Shown one piece after another: positions 17,387 through 25,477 of a stretch of 37,635 nucleotides of DNA. Below the pieces are notes generated by a model that was not told the DNA's origin, ran no database searches, and worked only from the letters and a program-made list of their open reading frames with translations. The stretch comes from Aeromonas fluvialis. GTDB taxonomy: Bacteria; Pseudomonadota; Gammaproteobacteria; Enterobacterales; Aeromonadaceae. Where the stretch lies: contig NZ_CDBO01000060.1 in assembly GCF_000819885.1 (NCBI RefSeq), forward strand, positions 1 through 37,635, given 5' to 3'. Made by a program: the position numbers and the translations under genes. The first letter of the stretch is position 1; every line of letters starts with the position of its first letter.

Positions 17387-17485
17387 CTATCCCTTGTTCC
17401 GTGCAGCTAAACGATCCCCGAGCGGTGAGACAATAATCACCACTAGGACCACAATAATGCTGACGAAACGGGAGGCCATGTTCAT
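17387..17485 (-). CDS. ilvL: IlvL, ilv operon leader peptide
   Basis: This 32-codon ORF, the same length as E. coli ilvL, contains ten consecutive branched-chain residues ([10 protein letters not shown], residues 10-19). It ends at TAG, 30 nt before the attenuator stem. Stalling at these codons when charged Ile, Val or Leu tRNA is scarce would favour the antiterminator. The start at 17485 (MNMASRF) is inferred; a second ATG at 17479 is possible. No close ribosome site is obvious. A longer in-frame extension to 17593 is unlikely to be used. Confidence 0.9.
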   Translation of the reverse strand: MNMASRFVSIIVVLVVIIVSPLGDRLAARNKG

Positions 17486-17684
17486 AGTTACAACCGGAAA
17501 TCCTGTGAAATTGGGACGGTTTGCACCGCGAATGGCTAATAGAACTAGCACGGTGATGTTTATTGGGCAAGCCTTTTTTCTGTGACAACCCACTAATTTT
17601 GGCTATTCCACAGCCGGAACTCTGGAATAAAAAACCAATAACAAGCAGTTAGTCAGAACATATATCAACTCAAGGACGGGATTT

Positions 17685-19199
17685 ATGTCATTAGCTGTGG
17701 TTTATAGCCGTGCCAGCCTCGGGATCGCGGCCCCGCAAGTGACGGTGGAAGTTCACCTCTCCAACGGCCTGCCGGCCTTCAACATGGTGGGCTTGCCGGA
17801 AACCTCGGTGAAAGAGTCGCGGGATCGGGTGCGCAGCGCCCTGCTCAACGGCAATTTCGAGTTCCCGAGTAAACACATCACGGTCAATCTGGCCCCCGCC
17901 GATCTACCCAAGGAGGGAGGGCGTTTCGATCTGGCTATCGCCATCGGCATTCTCGCCGCTTCCAAGCAGATACCCGCAAAATACCTGCTCGATCACGAAT
18001 TTTTGGGGGAACTGGCCCTGACCGGAGAAATTCGTCCCGTGCTCGGCGTGCTGCCCGCCGTGCTCGCCTGCCGCGACGCCGGACGCACCCTGCTGGTACC
18101 GCGAGAGAATGGCCCCGAGGCCTCCCTTATTCAGGATGCCGAGGTGCGCACCGCCCACCAACTGCTGGCCGTCACCGCCTGGCTGGCAGGCCAGTACGAG
18201 CTGCCGCTGCCTGACCCACAAAGCACAGAGAGCCTGCCCGATGTACCGGATCTGCAAGATGTGATCGGTCAGTCCCAGGCCAAGCGGGCGCTGGAGATCG
18301 CCGCCGCTGGTAGCCACAACCTGCTGTTTATCGGCCCGCCCGGCACCGGCAAGAGCATGCTGGCCAGCCGCCTGCCCGGCATTCTGCCGCCGCTGAGCGA
18401 GCAGGAGGCGCAGCAGACCGCCGCCATCCACTCCATCGGGGGCCTCACCCCGCGGGCTGGTCACTGGCACCACAGACCCTATCGCACGCCGCACCATAGC
18501 GCCTCGTCGGTGGCGCTGGTGGGAGGTGGCAGCCACCCGCGTCCCGGCGAGATCTCGCTGGCCCACAACGGGGTGCTGTTCCTCGACGAGCTGCCCGAAT
18601 TCGAGCGCAAGGTGCTCGACTCCCTGCGCGAGCCGTTGGAGACGGGCCATATCACCATCAGCCGGGCCGCCCGTCAGGTGGATTTTCCTGCCCGCTTCCA
18701 GCTGGTGGGCGCCATGAATCCCAGCCCCTGCGGCCACTATGGTGACGGTCAGACCCGCTCCAGCCCGGATCAGATCCTGCGTTACCTCAGCAAACTCTCC
18801 GGCCCCTTCCTCGACCGCTTCGACCTGACGGTGGAGGTGCCACTGCTGCCCAAGGGGAGCCTGACCGGCAAGGCGGAGCGGGGGGAGTCGAGCCAACAGA
18901 TCCGCGATCGGGTGCTGGCGGCACGGGAGCGCATGCTGAGCCGCAACGGCAAGCTCAACAACCTGCTGGATAGCCGTGAGATAGAGGATATTTGCCACTT
19001 ATCGCCACAAGATGCCGAATTTTTGGAGAGTGCCATCCAGAAGCTGGGGCTCAGCATCCGGGCCTGGCACCGCATCCTGCGGGTGTCGCGCACCATTGCC
19101 GATCTGGCAGGGCAGCCAGCCATTTGCAAAGAGCATCTTATCGAGGCGCTCGGCTATCGCGCCATGGATCGGCTTCTGTCGCGACTACGCAGCAGCTGA
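17685..19199 (+). CDS. comM: ComM/YifB, Mg-chelatase-like AAA+ ATPase
   Basis: This is a 504-aa protein. It has an N-terminal LonC-like domain (about 1-165), an AAA+ chelatase-like core with Walker A GPPGTGKS (217-224) and Walker B VLFLDE (297-302), and a C-terminal helical domain. In Vibrio and Haemophilus, ComM is a hexameric helicase that promotes branch migration during natural transformation; E. coli calls it YifB. The ATG at 17685 has AAGGA upstream. It is divergent from ilvL, as yifB is in E. coli, so the 17486-17684 spacer should hold both promoters. Confidence 0.95.
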   Translation: MSLAVVYSRASLGIAAPQVTVEVHLSNGLPAFNMVGLPETSVKESRDRVRSALLNGNFEFPSKHITVNLAPADLPKEGGRFDLAIAIGILAASKQIPAKYLLDHEFLGELALTGEIRPVLGVLPAVLACRDAGRTLLVPRENGPEASLIQDAEVRTAHQLLAVTAWLAGQYELPLPDPQSTESLPDVPDLQDVIGQSQAKRALEIAAAGSHNLLFIGPPGTGKSMLASRLPGILPPLSEQEAQQTAAIHSIGGLTPRAGHWHHRPYRTPHHSASSVALVGGGSHPRPGEISLAHNGVLFLDELPEFERKVLDSLREPLETGHITISRAARQVDFPARFQLVGAMNPSPCGHYGDGQTRSSPDQILRYLSKLSGPFLDRFDLTVEVPLLPKGSLTGKAERGESSQQIRDRVLAARERMLSRNGKLNNLLDSREIEDICHLSPQDAEFLESAIQKLGLSIRAWHRILRVSRTIADLAGQPAICKEHLIEALGYRAMDRLLSRLRSS

Positions 19200-19324
19200 C
19201 AGAAGTGAAAGGGTGAGTCCGCCCCGTAACGGCTCTTAATGGTCTCACGGGCCATCGGCTGATATTATGGCCACAGATCTGACCACTTGATGGCCCTTTA
19301 TCGACAGCAAGACGGACCCGACTC

Positions 19325-20224
19325 ATGCCCAACAAGCTGACAGAGCGACTGCGCGGCAGCCTCTCCACCCTGCTCTATTTTTGCAACACCCTCTTCTGGT
19401 TTGTCCCCATCTTCTCGCTGGGCCTGCTCAAGCTCCTGCTCCCCCTCAAGGAGTGGCGCACCCTCTGCAACTGGCTGCTGGATGGCTGTGCCAGTTGCTG
19501 GATCGGTTTCAACAATCTGATCCAGAAAACCATCATCAGGACCCCTTTCGAGGTGGTCGGAGTGGACAAAGGGCGCCGGAATGAGTGGTATATGGTAATT
19601 GCCAACCATCAATCCTGGGTCGACATACTGGTATTGCAGCGGGTTTTTAACCAAAAAATCCCCTTCCTGAAGTTTTTTCTCAAGAAAGAGCTGATTTGGG
19701 TACCTTTTCTCGGTCTGGCATGGTGGGCGCTCGACTTCCCCTTCATGCGGCGATATTCCAGAAAATTTCTGGAAAAATATCCCCATCTGAAGGGAAAAGA
19801 CATAGAAACAACCCGTAAAGCCTGTGCCAGGTTCCGCCACATTCCGGTGAGTGTGATGAACTTCGTCGAAGGCACCCGCTTCACCCAGGGCAAACATCAG
19901 AAGCAGGGTTCGCCTTATCGTCACCTGCTCCACCCGAAAGCAGGCGGCATCGCCTTTACCCTGGCAGCCATGGGTGACCAGTTGCATCAACTGGTGGATG
20001 TCACCATCGCCTATCCGGACGGCATCCCCAGCTACTGGGACTTCATGTGCGGCCGGGTCGGGCAAATCAAGGTTCAGGTCCGCTATTTGCCGATCGACCG
20101 CAAGCTGGTGGGGGATTACTTCAATGACCCCGAGTTTCAACAAGAGTTTCAACAGTGGTTGAACGGGATCTGGCACGAGAAGGACCAGACCCTGAGCCAA
20201 CTGCTGGCAACCAAGGCGCAGTAA
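19325..20224 (+). CDS. YihG-like 1-acylglycerol-3-phosphate acyltransferase, copy 1
   Basis: This is a 299-aa PlsC-type acyltransferase with an N-terminal membrane segment (about 15-40). The HX4D catalytic motif is NHQSWVD (94-100) and the acceptor-binding motif is FVEGTRF (180-186). The family transfers acyl chains to lysophosphatidic acid at the inner membrane, and YihG in E. coli is a secondary enzyme of this kind. The start ATG at 19325 has only a weak ribosome site. It is followed after 6 nt by a paralog with both motifs at the same residue numbers. Confidence 0.87.
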   Translation: MPNKLTERLRGSLSTLLYFCNTLFWFVPIFSLGLLKLLLPLKEWRTLCNWLLDGCASCWIGFNNLIQKTIIRTPFEVVGVDKGRRNEWYMVIANHQSWVDILVLQRVFNQKIPFLKFFLKKELIWVPFLGLAWWALDFPFMRRYSRKFLEKYPHLKGKDIETTRKACARFRHIPVSVMNFVEGTRFTQGKHQKQGSPYRHLLHPKAGGIAFTLAAMGDQLHQLVDVTIAYPDGIPSYWDFMCGRVGQIKVQVRYLPIDRKLVGDYFNDPEFQQEFQQWLNGIWHEKDQTLSQLLATKAQ

Positions 20225-20230
20225 ACATTC

Positions 20231-21196
20231 ATGCTATCCCTGCTTCCCGGCCCGCTGGTGCTGATCATCAGCGCGGGCCTGACCATCCTGTTCACCGCCT
20301 TGTGCGCCAGCTTGATCCTGCTGGTGTCGCTGGCCAAACTGCTGCTGCCGATCCCGGCCTTTGGCCGCGCCTGCAGCCGCCTCAACAACCGCTTCATGGG
20401 TCTGTGGCTGGCCTGCAACGCACTGGTGATCCGTCTCACCACCCGCATCGACTGGCAGGTGGAGGACAATACCCGGTTACGTAATGATGGCTGGTATCTC
20501 ATCATCAGCAACCACATGAGCTGGACCGATATCGTGGTGCTCGGCCACCTGTTCCGAGATAGGCTGCCAGTGCCCAAGTTCTTCATGAAGCACGAGCTCA
20601 TCTACATCCCGCTGCTGGGGCTCGCCTGCTGGGGGCTCGATATGCCCTTTATGCGCCGCTATTCGCGAGAATTTCTGTTGCGAAATCCGCACCTGCGCGG
20701 CAAGGATATCGAGACCACCCGCAACGCCTGCGAGAAGTTTCGCCACATCCCCACTACCGTCATCAACTTTGTGGAAGGAACCCGCTTCACCGAGCAGAAA
20801 CGGGATGCGGCCCGCTCCCGCTATCGTCACCTGATGCCGCCCAAGGCGGCGGGGCTGGCCTTCACACTGGCGGCCATGGGCGAACAGTTCGACAGCCTCA
20901 TCAACGTCACCATCCGCTATCCGGACAACGCCGAGACCCCGTTCAAGGACTTCCTGATGGGGCGGGTAAAACGCATTCAGGTGCGGATCGAGGAGCTGCC
21001 GGTGGATGAGGCGCTGATTGGGGATTACTTCAACGACAAGCAGTTCAAGCGCGGTTTTCAGGAGTGGCTAAACCAGCGCTGGCAGGAGAAGGACGAGGTG
21101 CTGGAGGGGTGGCAGAGCGGTCAGTCACCGCTGCCAGTTGCCGCCAAATCCGGGGAGGAATCCAAAGAGAGTGCCGAGGCCAACTCGGCCAACTGA
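20231..21196 (+). CDS. yihG: YihG-like 1-acylglycerol-3-phosphate acyltransferase, copy 2
   Basis: This 321-aa paralog of the preceding gene has NHMSWTD (94-100) and FVEGTRF (180-186). It is the closer of the two to E. coli YihG (LACWGLDMPFMRRYSR, LPPKAAG-like segment MPPKAAGLAF). It starts 6 nt after the first copy ends. Its last 76 nt overlap the 3' end of the convergent DUF523 gene. The C-terminal tail (about 295-321) is extra relative to copy 1 and is where the overlap lies. The two may have different acyl-chain or head-group preference; this is not visible from sequence. Confidence 0.88.
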   Translation: MLSLLPGPLVLIISAGLTILFTALCASLILLVSLAKLLLPIPAFGRACSRLNNRFMGLWLACNALVIRLTTRIDWQVEDNTRLRNDGWYLIISNHMSWTDIVVLGHLFRDRLPVPKFFMKHELIYIPLLGLACWGLDMPFMRRYSREFLLRNPHLRGKDIETTRNACEKFRHIPTTVINFVEGTRFTEQKRDAARSRYRHLMPPKAAGLAFTLAAMGEQFDSLINVTIRYPDNAETPFKDFLMGRVKRIQVRIEELPVDEALIGDYFNDKQFKRGFQEWLNQRWQEKDEVLEGWQSGQSPLPVAAKSGEESKESAEANSAN

Positions 21197-21615
21197 TCTT
21201 CGGAAAAGACCACAATCCCGTGGCGGCGCAGCAGGGCAGTGGTCTTGCCCTCGCCCGCCACAGAAACACCTTCAAAGCGGCCGTTATAGATACGGCCGCT
21301 GCCACATGAGGGGCTCCCCTCTTTCAGCAGGGCGAAGCGAATGCCCTGCGCCTGACAAATAGCCAACGCCAGCTCGGCGCCGCGATCAAACTCTTCAGTC
21401 ACATCCAGCCCGCTCACCATCACTACCAGCTCGCCCTGCCGCTCGGCAGGAGGGCGTGGGGTCGGCAGACCGCCCGCCACTTCGGGGCAGAAGGCCAGCA
21501 CCCGTCCTTCGGCTCCCAGCGCACTCAGCCAGTCGCTGACGATCCCCTTGCTCTGACCGTCGTAACGCACCGGCTGACCCAGCAGACAGGCGCTAACTAA
21601 AACCTTCCCCCTCAT
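21121..21615 (-). CDS. DUF523 family protein
   Basis: This 164-aa protein has the DUF523 signatures VSACLLGQPVRYDG near the N-terminus, FCPEVAGGLPTPRPPAE in the middle and LLKEGSPSCGSGRIYNG. The conserved cysteines suggest metal or redox chemistry, but the function of DUF523 is not established. The ATG at 21615 overlaps the stop of the upstream 101-aa gene by 4 nt (ATGA), so translation is probably coupled. Its 3' end overlaps the convergent acyltransferase gene by 76 nt. Confidence 0.88.
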   Translation of the reverse strand: MRGKVLVSACLLGQPVRYDGQSKGIVSDWLSALGAEGRVLAFCPEVAGGLPTPRPPAERQGELVVMVSGLDVTEEFDRGAELALAICQAQGIRFALLKEGSPSCGSGRIYNGRFEGVSVAGEGKTTALLRRHGIVVFSEDQLAELASALSLDSSPDLAATGSGD

Positions 21616-21917
21616 ACTTCTGCTCTATGAATTTTATTGAACCCAACCCATCCGGAATTTCTTGCTGTTTCAATAATGAAATCCATGTCTATCAAATCAC
21701 CATCGGACAATAATTCTTCACTCATTTCTACAGAACAATAAAAGCACTGTTCATTGTCTGCCCACCCTACAGTCGCTAGTGTGTAGACTTGCATATCTTC
21801 ATGCAAACGGAGCCCAACAAATGGAACGAAGGGCAAGCTAAGCTCTTTGGCGCCAGCACAAAAACAGGTTTTATCCACATCTCGCACAATTAGCGAAAGT
21901 TTCACTTTGTAATTCAT
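21612..21917 (-). CDS. unknown 101-aa protein between nrtR and DUF523 gene
   Basis: This encodes 101 aa that I do not recognise. It is acidic overall, has three cysteines (CFCAG and CFYC context) and no signal peptide or membrane span. It is clearly AT-richer than both neighbours and uses codons rare in them, suggesting later acquisition. It starts 19 nt after nrtR behind GAGAGAG, and its stop overlaps the start of the DUF523 gene by 4 nt. The coupling argues that it is expressed. An immunity-type or small regulatory role would be pure guesswork. Confidence 0.72.
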   Translation of the reverse strand: MNYKVKLSLIVRDVDKTCFCAGAKELSLPFVPFVGLRLHEDMQVYTLATVGWADNEQCFYCSVEMSEELLSDGDLIDMDFIIETARNSGWVGFNKIHRAEV

Positions 21918-21936
21918 AGCAACAACGCTCTCTCTT

Positions 21937-22587
21937 TTACGCTTCCGCTCCGTGCATCACCTGATCGAACATCACGCAGCAGGGGCTCTCCAGCCGGTAG
22001 AGGATGGCGGGGCGCTGTTTGCCGGTGCGCTTGCGGCCGGTATCCACCAGAATGTCGGCGCGATGGATCCGCTTGCGAAATGCTGCCGTATTCATGGGGG
22101 TTTGCAGGATGATTTCGAAGGCGCGCTGCACCTCTGAGAGGGTAAATTCCGTCCCCAACAGTTGCAGTGGCAAGGTGCTGTAGCGGCTCTTGATCCGCAG
22201 CCGCTCCAGCCCTCTGGTGATGAGTTGGGGATGGTCGAAGGCGAGGCTGAGGTCGGGCAAGGCCGAAAGCGGGTGCCAGCAGCCCCTGCTCACCCCGGCA
22301 TCAGGATCCACCAGGCAGAGATAGACCAGGGTAGTGGACCAGCCGCGGGGATCCCGCTCCAGATTGCCGAGGGTGCAGACCTGCTCGCTGTAGCAGTGAC
22401 CTAGCCCCCACTCCGCCAGCAGGCGGCGCTGGGCGGCGTGCAGATCCCGATCCCGGGTCTCGTCGATGCGCAGCGCCGGCAGTTGCCAGCAGTGGGCAAA
22501 GGGGGGGTGATCGCGGGTCTCGAGCAGCAGCTCGAGCCGCTCCTCATGCAACCGCAGCACCACCATATCCAGACTCATTCTCAGCAT
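21937..22587 (-). CDS. nrtR: NrtR, Nudix-related regulator of NAD salvage
   Basis: This protein of up to 216 aa has an N-terminal Nudix-like domain (about 1-135) and a C-terminal winged helix (about 140-216, with FTLSEVQRAFEIIL and FRKRIHR). The Nudix box is degenerate: the HAAQRRLLAEWGLG region lacks the catalytic REXXEE, as in NrtR regulators that bind ADP-ribose without hydrolysing it. It is divergent from pncA-pncB, the usual NrtR target context. The start at 22587 is uncertain; a second ATG at 22578 is possible and neither has a strong ribosome site. Confidence 0.88.
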   Translation of the reverse strand: MLRMSLDMVVLRLHEERLELLLETRDHPPFAHCWQLPALRIDETRDRDLHAAQRRLLAEWGLGHCYSEQVCTLGNLERDPRGWSTTLVYLCLVDPDAGVSRGCWHPLSALPDLSLAFDHPQLITRGLERLRIKSRYSTLPLQLLGTEFTLSEVQRAFEIILQTPMNTAAFRKRIHRADILVDTGRKRTGKQRPAILYRLESPCCVMFDQVMHGAEA

Positions 22588-22620
22588 GCCGATCGCCCTG
22601 CTCGCCTTCCATTAATGTTT

Positions 22621-22650
22621 GGTAGATAATATCACACGAATAGTATGTGT
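22621..22650. promoter_or_regulatory. putative NrtR operator region
   Basis: The 74-bp nrtR-pncA spacer contains GATAATATC (22625-22633), a palindrome around a central A, and an ACAC-N9-GTGT inverted repeat (22634-22650). One of these is probably the NrtR site. I cannot say which from sequence alone. Confidence 0.45.
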
Positions 22651-22661
22651 AGGAGCCAATC

Positions 22662-23297
22662 ATGGGAACCGTCGCCAGCCTGGATATTGATGCGCAGAAG
22701 GGCTTTACCCCCCTCTGCCCGAACGAACTGCCCGTCGCGGGCGGTGATGCTATTGTGGCTGCGCTTAACGCCCAGGCCACCCTCGCCACGCTGCGTGCCG
22801 GCAGCAAGGATGCCCACCCCGCCAACGCAGTCTGGGCCGTCAGCGAGCCCGCGCGTATGCTGCAGCCGCTGGATCTGGCCAACGCCGATCTCACCTGGCC
22901 GGTGCACTGCGTGCCGGGCAGCAAAGGGTTCGAGCTGCTCGATGGCCTGCCTGCCCCCATCGACTATGACTTCTTCGTCTGGAAGGGGGTCGAGCCGGAT
23001 CTGCACCCCTATGGCACCTGCTTTCACGATCTGGCCGAGCGGCGCAGCACCGGGCTCATCGAATTCCTGCAAGCGCGCCAGGTCGACACCGTACTGGTCG
23101 GCGGCCTCGCCACCGACTACTGTGTCAAAACCAGCGTGCTGCAACTGCGCCGCGCCGGTTTCCGGGTGATCGTCCATCTCGATGCCTGCCGTGGCATCGC
23201 GCCCGCGACGGTTGCCAGCGCCCACACCCAGATGATCGAGGCTGGCGCCGAGCTGGCCCAGACCCTGATCGATGTACAACGCCTGCTGGACGCCTGA
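22662..23297 (+). CDS. pncA: PncA, nicotinamidase
   Basis: This 211-aa isochorismatase-fold cysteine hydrolase converts nicotinamide to nicotinate in the NAD salvage pathway. The catalytic triad is D10 (DIDAQKGF), K108 (VWKGVE) and C154 (GGLATDYCVKTSV). Metal ligands D50 and H52 lie in SKDAHP, with H82 in VHCVPG. The ATG at 22662 has AGGAG 6-7 nt upstream. The stop TGA is followed one base later by the ATG of a short ORF at 23299 and then by pncB. Confidence 0.95.
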   Translation: MGTVASLDIDAQKGFTPLCPNELPVAGGDAIVAALNAQATLATLRAGSKDAHPANAVWAVSEPARMLQPLDLANADLTWPVHCVPGSKGFELLDGLPAPIDYDFFVWKGVEPDLHPYGTCFHDLAERRSTGLIEFLQARQVDTVLVGGLATDYCVKTSVLQLRRAGFRVIVHLDACRGIAPATVASAHTQMIEAGAELAQTLIDVQRLLDA

Positions 23298-23298
23298 T

Positions 23299-23385
23299 AT
23301 GCCACCCATCCTTACCCGCCAACCCGATACCGGTGCCTGCGTTCTACATATGCGGCTGGCGTTCGCCCGCCTGCGGGGAGCCTGA
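23299..23385 (+). pseudogene. 28-codon ORF resembling the start of pncB
   Basis: This short ORF begins MPPILTRQPDTGACVLHM and ends TGA. It aligns without gaps to the first 28 residues of PncB (MPPILTSLLDTDAYKLHM), 13 of 28 identical. Its junction with pncA (GCCTGATATGCCACC) is the same 15 bases as its own junction with pncB, 88 nt further on. It looks like a displaced 5' end of an older pncB. Because it starts one base after the pncA stop and stops one base before the pncB start, it could also act as a translated leader. It is in a different frame from pncB. Confidence 0.65.
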
Positions 23386-23386
23386 T

Positions 23387-24565
23387 ATGCCACCGATTCT
23401 TACCAGCCTGCTCGACACCGACGCCTACAAACTGCATATGCAGCAGGCGGTGTTCCATCGCTATCCGGATGCCGAGGTGGTAGCCGAGTTTCACAGCCGC
23501 AATGAAGAGGATCTGCTGCCCATGATGGGGCAGATCGAGGAGCAACTGCGCCTGGCCGGAACCCTACGACTGACCAAGCCAGAGCTCGATTTTCTGGCCG
23601 AGCGCCCCTTCTTCACCCCTGACTACCTCGACCACTTGCGCCGCAAGCCGCTCGATGCCTCCCTGCTCAAGGTGTTCGAGCAGGATGGCCGCATCAATGT
23701 GCGGGTCGAGGGCCCCTGGCAGGATGTGATCCTGTGGGAGATCCCGGTGCTCGCCATCATCAGCGAGATGCGCAACCGCTTCCGCTACCCCCAGTTCGGC
23801 GTCAGCCAGGCGCTTGATCGGCTCGATCAGAAGATCGACAAGCTGGAGCGTGAGCTGAGCAGCGACGAGATGAGCGAGTTCAACCTCATCGACTTCGGCA
23901 CCCGTCGCCGCTTCTCCCACGCGGTACAGGATGCCGTGGTGGGCCGCCTCAAGGAGCGGCTGCCAGCGTTTCGCGGCACCAGCAACTATATGCTGGCCCA
24001 GAAGTACAAGCTGCCCGCGGTCGGCACCCAGGCCCACGAGTGGTTTCAGGCACACCAGCAGCTCGGCTTCCCGCTGGAGCACAGCCAGCGCGCCGCCCTC
24101 ACCAGCTGGCTGGACGAGTTCACCGACCATCTCGGCATCGCCCTGACTGACTGCATCACCATGGATGCCTTCCTGCGCGACTTCGACTTCGAGCTGGCCA
24201 GCAGCTATCAGGGGTTGCGCCACGACTCCGGCGATCCCGTGGTGTGGGGCGAGAAGGCGATCAGCCACTATCAGCATCTCGGCATCGACCCTGCCGACAA
24301 GACGCTAGTCTTCTCCGACGGGCTCAACCTCGACAAGGCGGTGCAGCTGTTCCGCCACTTCCGCGGTCGCATCAACACCAGCTTCGGCATCGGCACCAAG
24401 CTCACCTGCGATCTGCCCGGCGTCAGCCCGATGAACATCGTCTTCAAGCTGATCGAGTGCAACGGCGGCCCGGTCGCCAAGATCTCCGACAGCCCAGGCA
24501 AGACTCTCTGCCGGGATGCGGAGTTTATCCGCAACCTCAAGCAGGCCTTCCACGTCGGGGTCTGA
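23387..24565 (+). CDS. pncB: PncB, nicotinate phosphoribosyltransferase
   Basis: This is a 392-aa enzyme (E. coli 400 aa) that joins nicotinate and PRPP to give nicotinate mononucleotide. Matching segments are SLLDTDAYKLHMQQAVFHRY, FGTRRRFSHAVQ, GTSNYMLAQK, GLRHDSGDPVVWGEKAI and SFGIGTKLTCD. The ATG at 23387 was chosen because the protein begins at the conserved region and GGGGAG lies 6 nt upstream; an in-frame ATG at 23333 would add 18 unrelated residues. It is in an operon with pncA, presumably controlled by NrtR. Confidence 0.96.
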   Translation: MPPILTSLLDTDAYKLHMQQAVFHRYPDAEVVAEFHSRNEEDLLPMMGQIEEQLRLAGTLRLTKPELDFLAERPFFTPDYLDHLRRKPLDASLLKVFEQDGRINVRVEGPWQDVILWEIPVLAIISEMRNRFRYPQFGVSQALDRLDQKIDKLERELSSDEMSEFNLIDFGTRRRFSHAVQDAVVGRLKERLPAFRGTSNYMLAQKYKLPAVGTQAHEWFQAHQQLGFPLEHSQRAALTSWLDEFTDHLGIALTDCITMDAFLRDFDFELASSYQGLRHDSGDPVVWGEKAISHYQHLGIDPADKTLVFSDGLNLDKAVQLFRHFRGRINTSFGIGTKLTCDLPGVSPMNIVFKLIECNGGPVAKISDSPGKTLCRDAEFIRNLKQAFHVGV

Positions 24566-24584
24566 TCTTCCCGAACACCAGAAA

Positions 24585-24621
24585 ACAAAAAGCCCGCCGG
24601 TTTGCACCGGCGGGCTTTTTT
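24585..24621. terminator. bidirectional terminator between pncB and dsbA
   Basis: A perfect 10-bp stem (AGCCCGCCGG with CCGGCGGGCT) with a 6-nt loop has A-runs on the left and T-runs on the right. It serves pncB on the plus strand and dsbA on the minus strand. Confidence 0.93.
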
Positions 24622-24638
24622 CATCGGGTTACTCTGGA

Positions 24639-25247
24639 TCAGTCTTTCTTGGCCAGCAGGAACTGCACCAGCTGGTTGAACTGTTCCTGGGAGGTGATGG
24701 ATTCAATCTTCACCATGTACTTGCCGTTCACCAGGAAGGCCGGTACACCGCGAATGTTATAGCTCTCGGTGTTGCGATCGAACTGGGAGACCATGCCGGA
24801 GACGGCAAAGCTGTCGACGGCACCGTCAAACTCTTCAGCCGGTACACCGTTATCCACGAAGATCTGCTTCACATCGTCACGGCTCATCGGCGGCTGACGC
24901 TGGGTGTGGATCTTGGTGAAGATGGCCGGAGTCAGCTTGGCTTCGGCGTTAAGCAGGCTGGCGACGGCGTAGGCACGCTGCATCTCGGGGCCCATTTCGC
25001 GGCCGAGGAAGGCAACCGGGTTCTTCTTGAGGGGCACACCCTCTGGCAACCCAGCCTTCAACTGTTCAACGATCGGCTCGAAGGTGGCGCAGTGCGGGCA
25101 GTAGTAGGAGAAGAACTCCGTCACTTCCGGCTGGGCGGTACCAGTCTGCTTGACCACATCATAGTTGACGCCTTCCTTGAACTCGGGGGCGGCGTGAACC
25201 ATGGGCATCATCAGCATGGTAGCGAGGAAAAATAGAATTTTTTTCAT
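24639..25247 (-). CDS. dsbA: DsbA, periplasmic thiol:disulfide oxidase
   Basis: This 202-aa precursor has a signal peptide (MKKILFFLATMLMMPMVHA, cleavage probably after residue 19) and a thioredoxin fold with an inserted helical domain. The active site is CPHC (C50, C53 of the precursor) in FFSYYCPHCATF; the cis-proline loop is IRGVPAFLVNG. DsbA introduces disulfides into exported proteins and is reoxidised by DsbB. The start at 25247 follows AGGAAAC and gives the expected signal; the frame opens 11 codons earlier without support. It lies after srkA on the same strand, as in E. coli. Confidence 0.97.
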   Translation of the reverse strand: MKKILFFLATMLMMPMVHAAPEFKEGVNYDVVKQTGTAQPEVTEFFSYYCPHCATFEPIVEQLKAGLPEGVPLKKNPVAFLGREMGPEMQRAYAVASLLNAEAKLTPAIFTKIHTQRQPPMSRDDVKQIFVDNGVPAEEFDGAVDSFAVSGMVSQFDRNTESYNIRGVPAFLVNGKYMVKIESITSQEQFNQLVQFLLAKKD

Positions 25248-25304
25248 GATGTTTCCTGTTAAGGGATCACTGTGAGGCACGCCCGGCGAACCGAAGCGTT
25301 GCCA

Positions 25305-25333
25305 AGCCTATTGTTTCGCCATGCTGACGTCAA
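25305..25333 (-). promoter_or_regulatory. dsbA: candidate dsbA promoter
   Basis: On the minus strand TTGACG (25333-25328), a 17-bp spacer and TAGGCT (25310-25305) make a plausible sigma-70 promoter about 58 nt before the dsbA start. The -10 is weak. srkA readthrough may also contribute. Confidence 0.45.
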
Positions 25334-25385
25334 TGGTCAGGGCCGGAGAATCGAGCCCCGTTTGCCGTACAATATCCCTTCAATT

Positions 25386-25462
25386 TCACCGATTTGGCAT
25401 CAGGCTCAGTGGTCGCGCCTTCAACGCTTCCAGCAGCGCGTACCGTTGGCGGGACGATCTAC
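25386..25462 (-). pseudogene. degraded second copy of the srkA 3' end
   Basis: Just after the srkA stop there is a minus-strand segment that reads LLEALKARPLSLMPNR and then stops (TGA at 25388-25386). The true SrkA tail is QLEALKAPPLTLMPGW. Over the last 50 nt the two are about 80% identical, and weaker similarity reaches to about 25462. The remnant is in another frame and has no start, so it is not expressed as a protein. It looks like the leftover end of an older srkA allele. Confidence 0.7.
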
Positions 25463-25477
25463 TGGCCACCGGATAAG

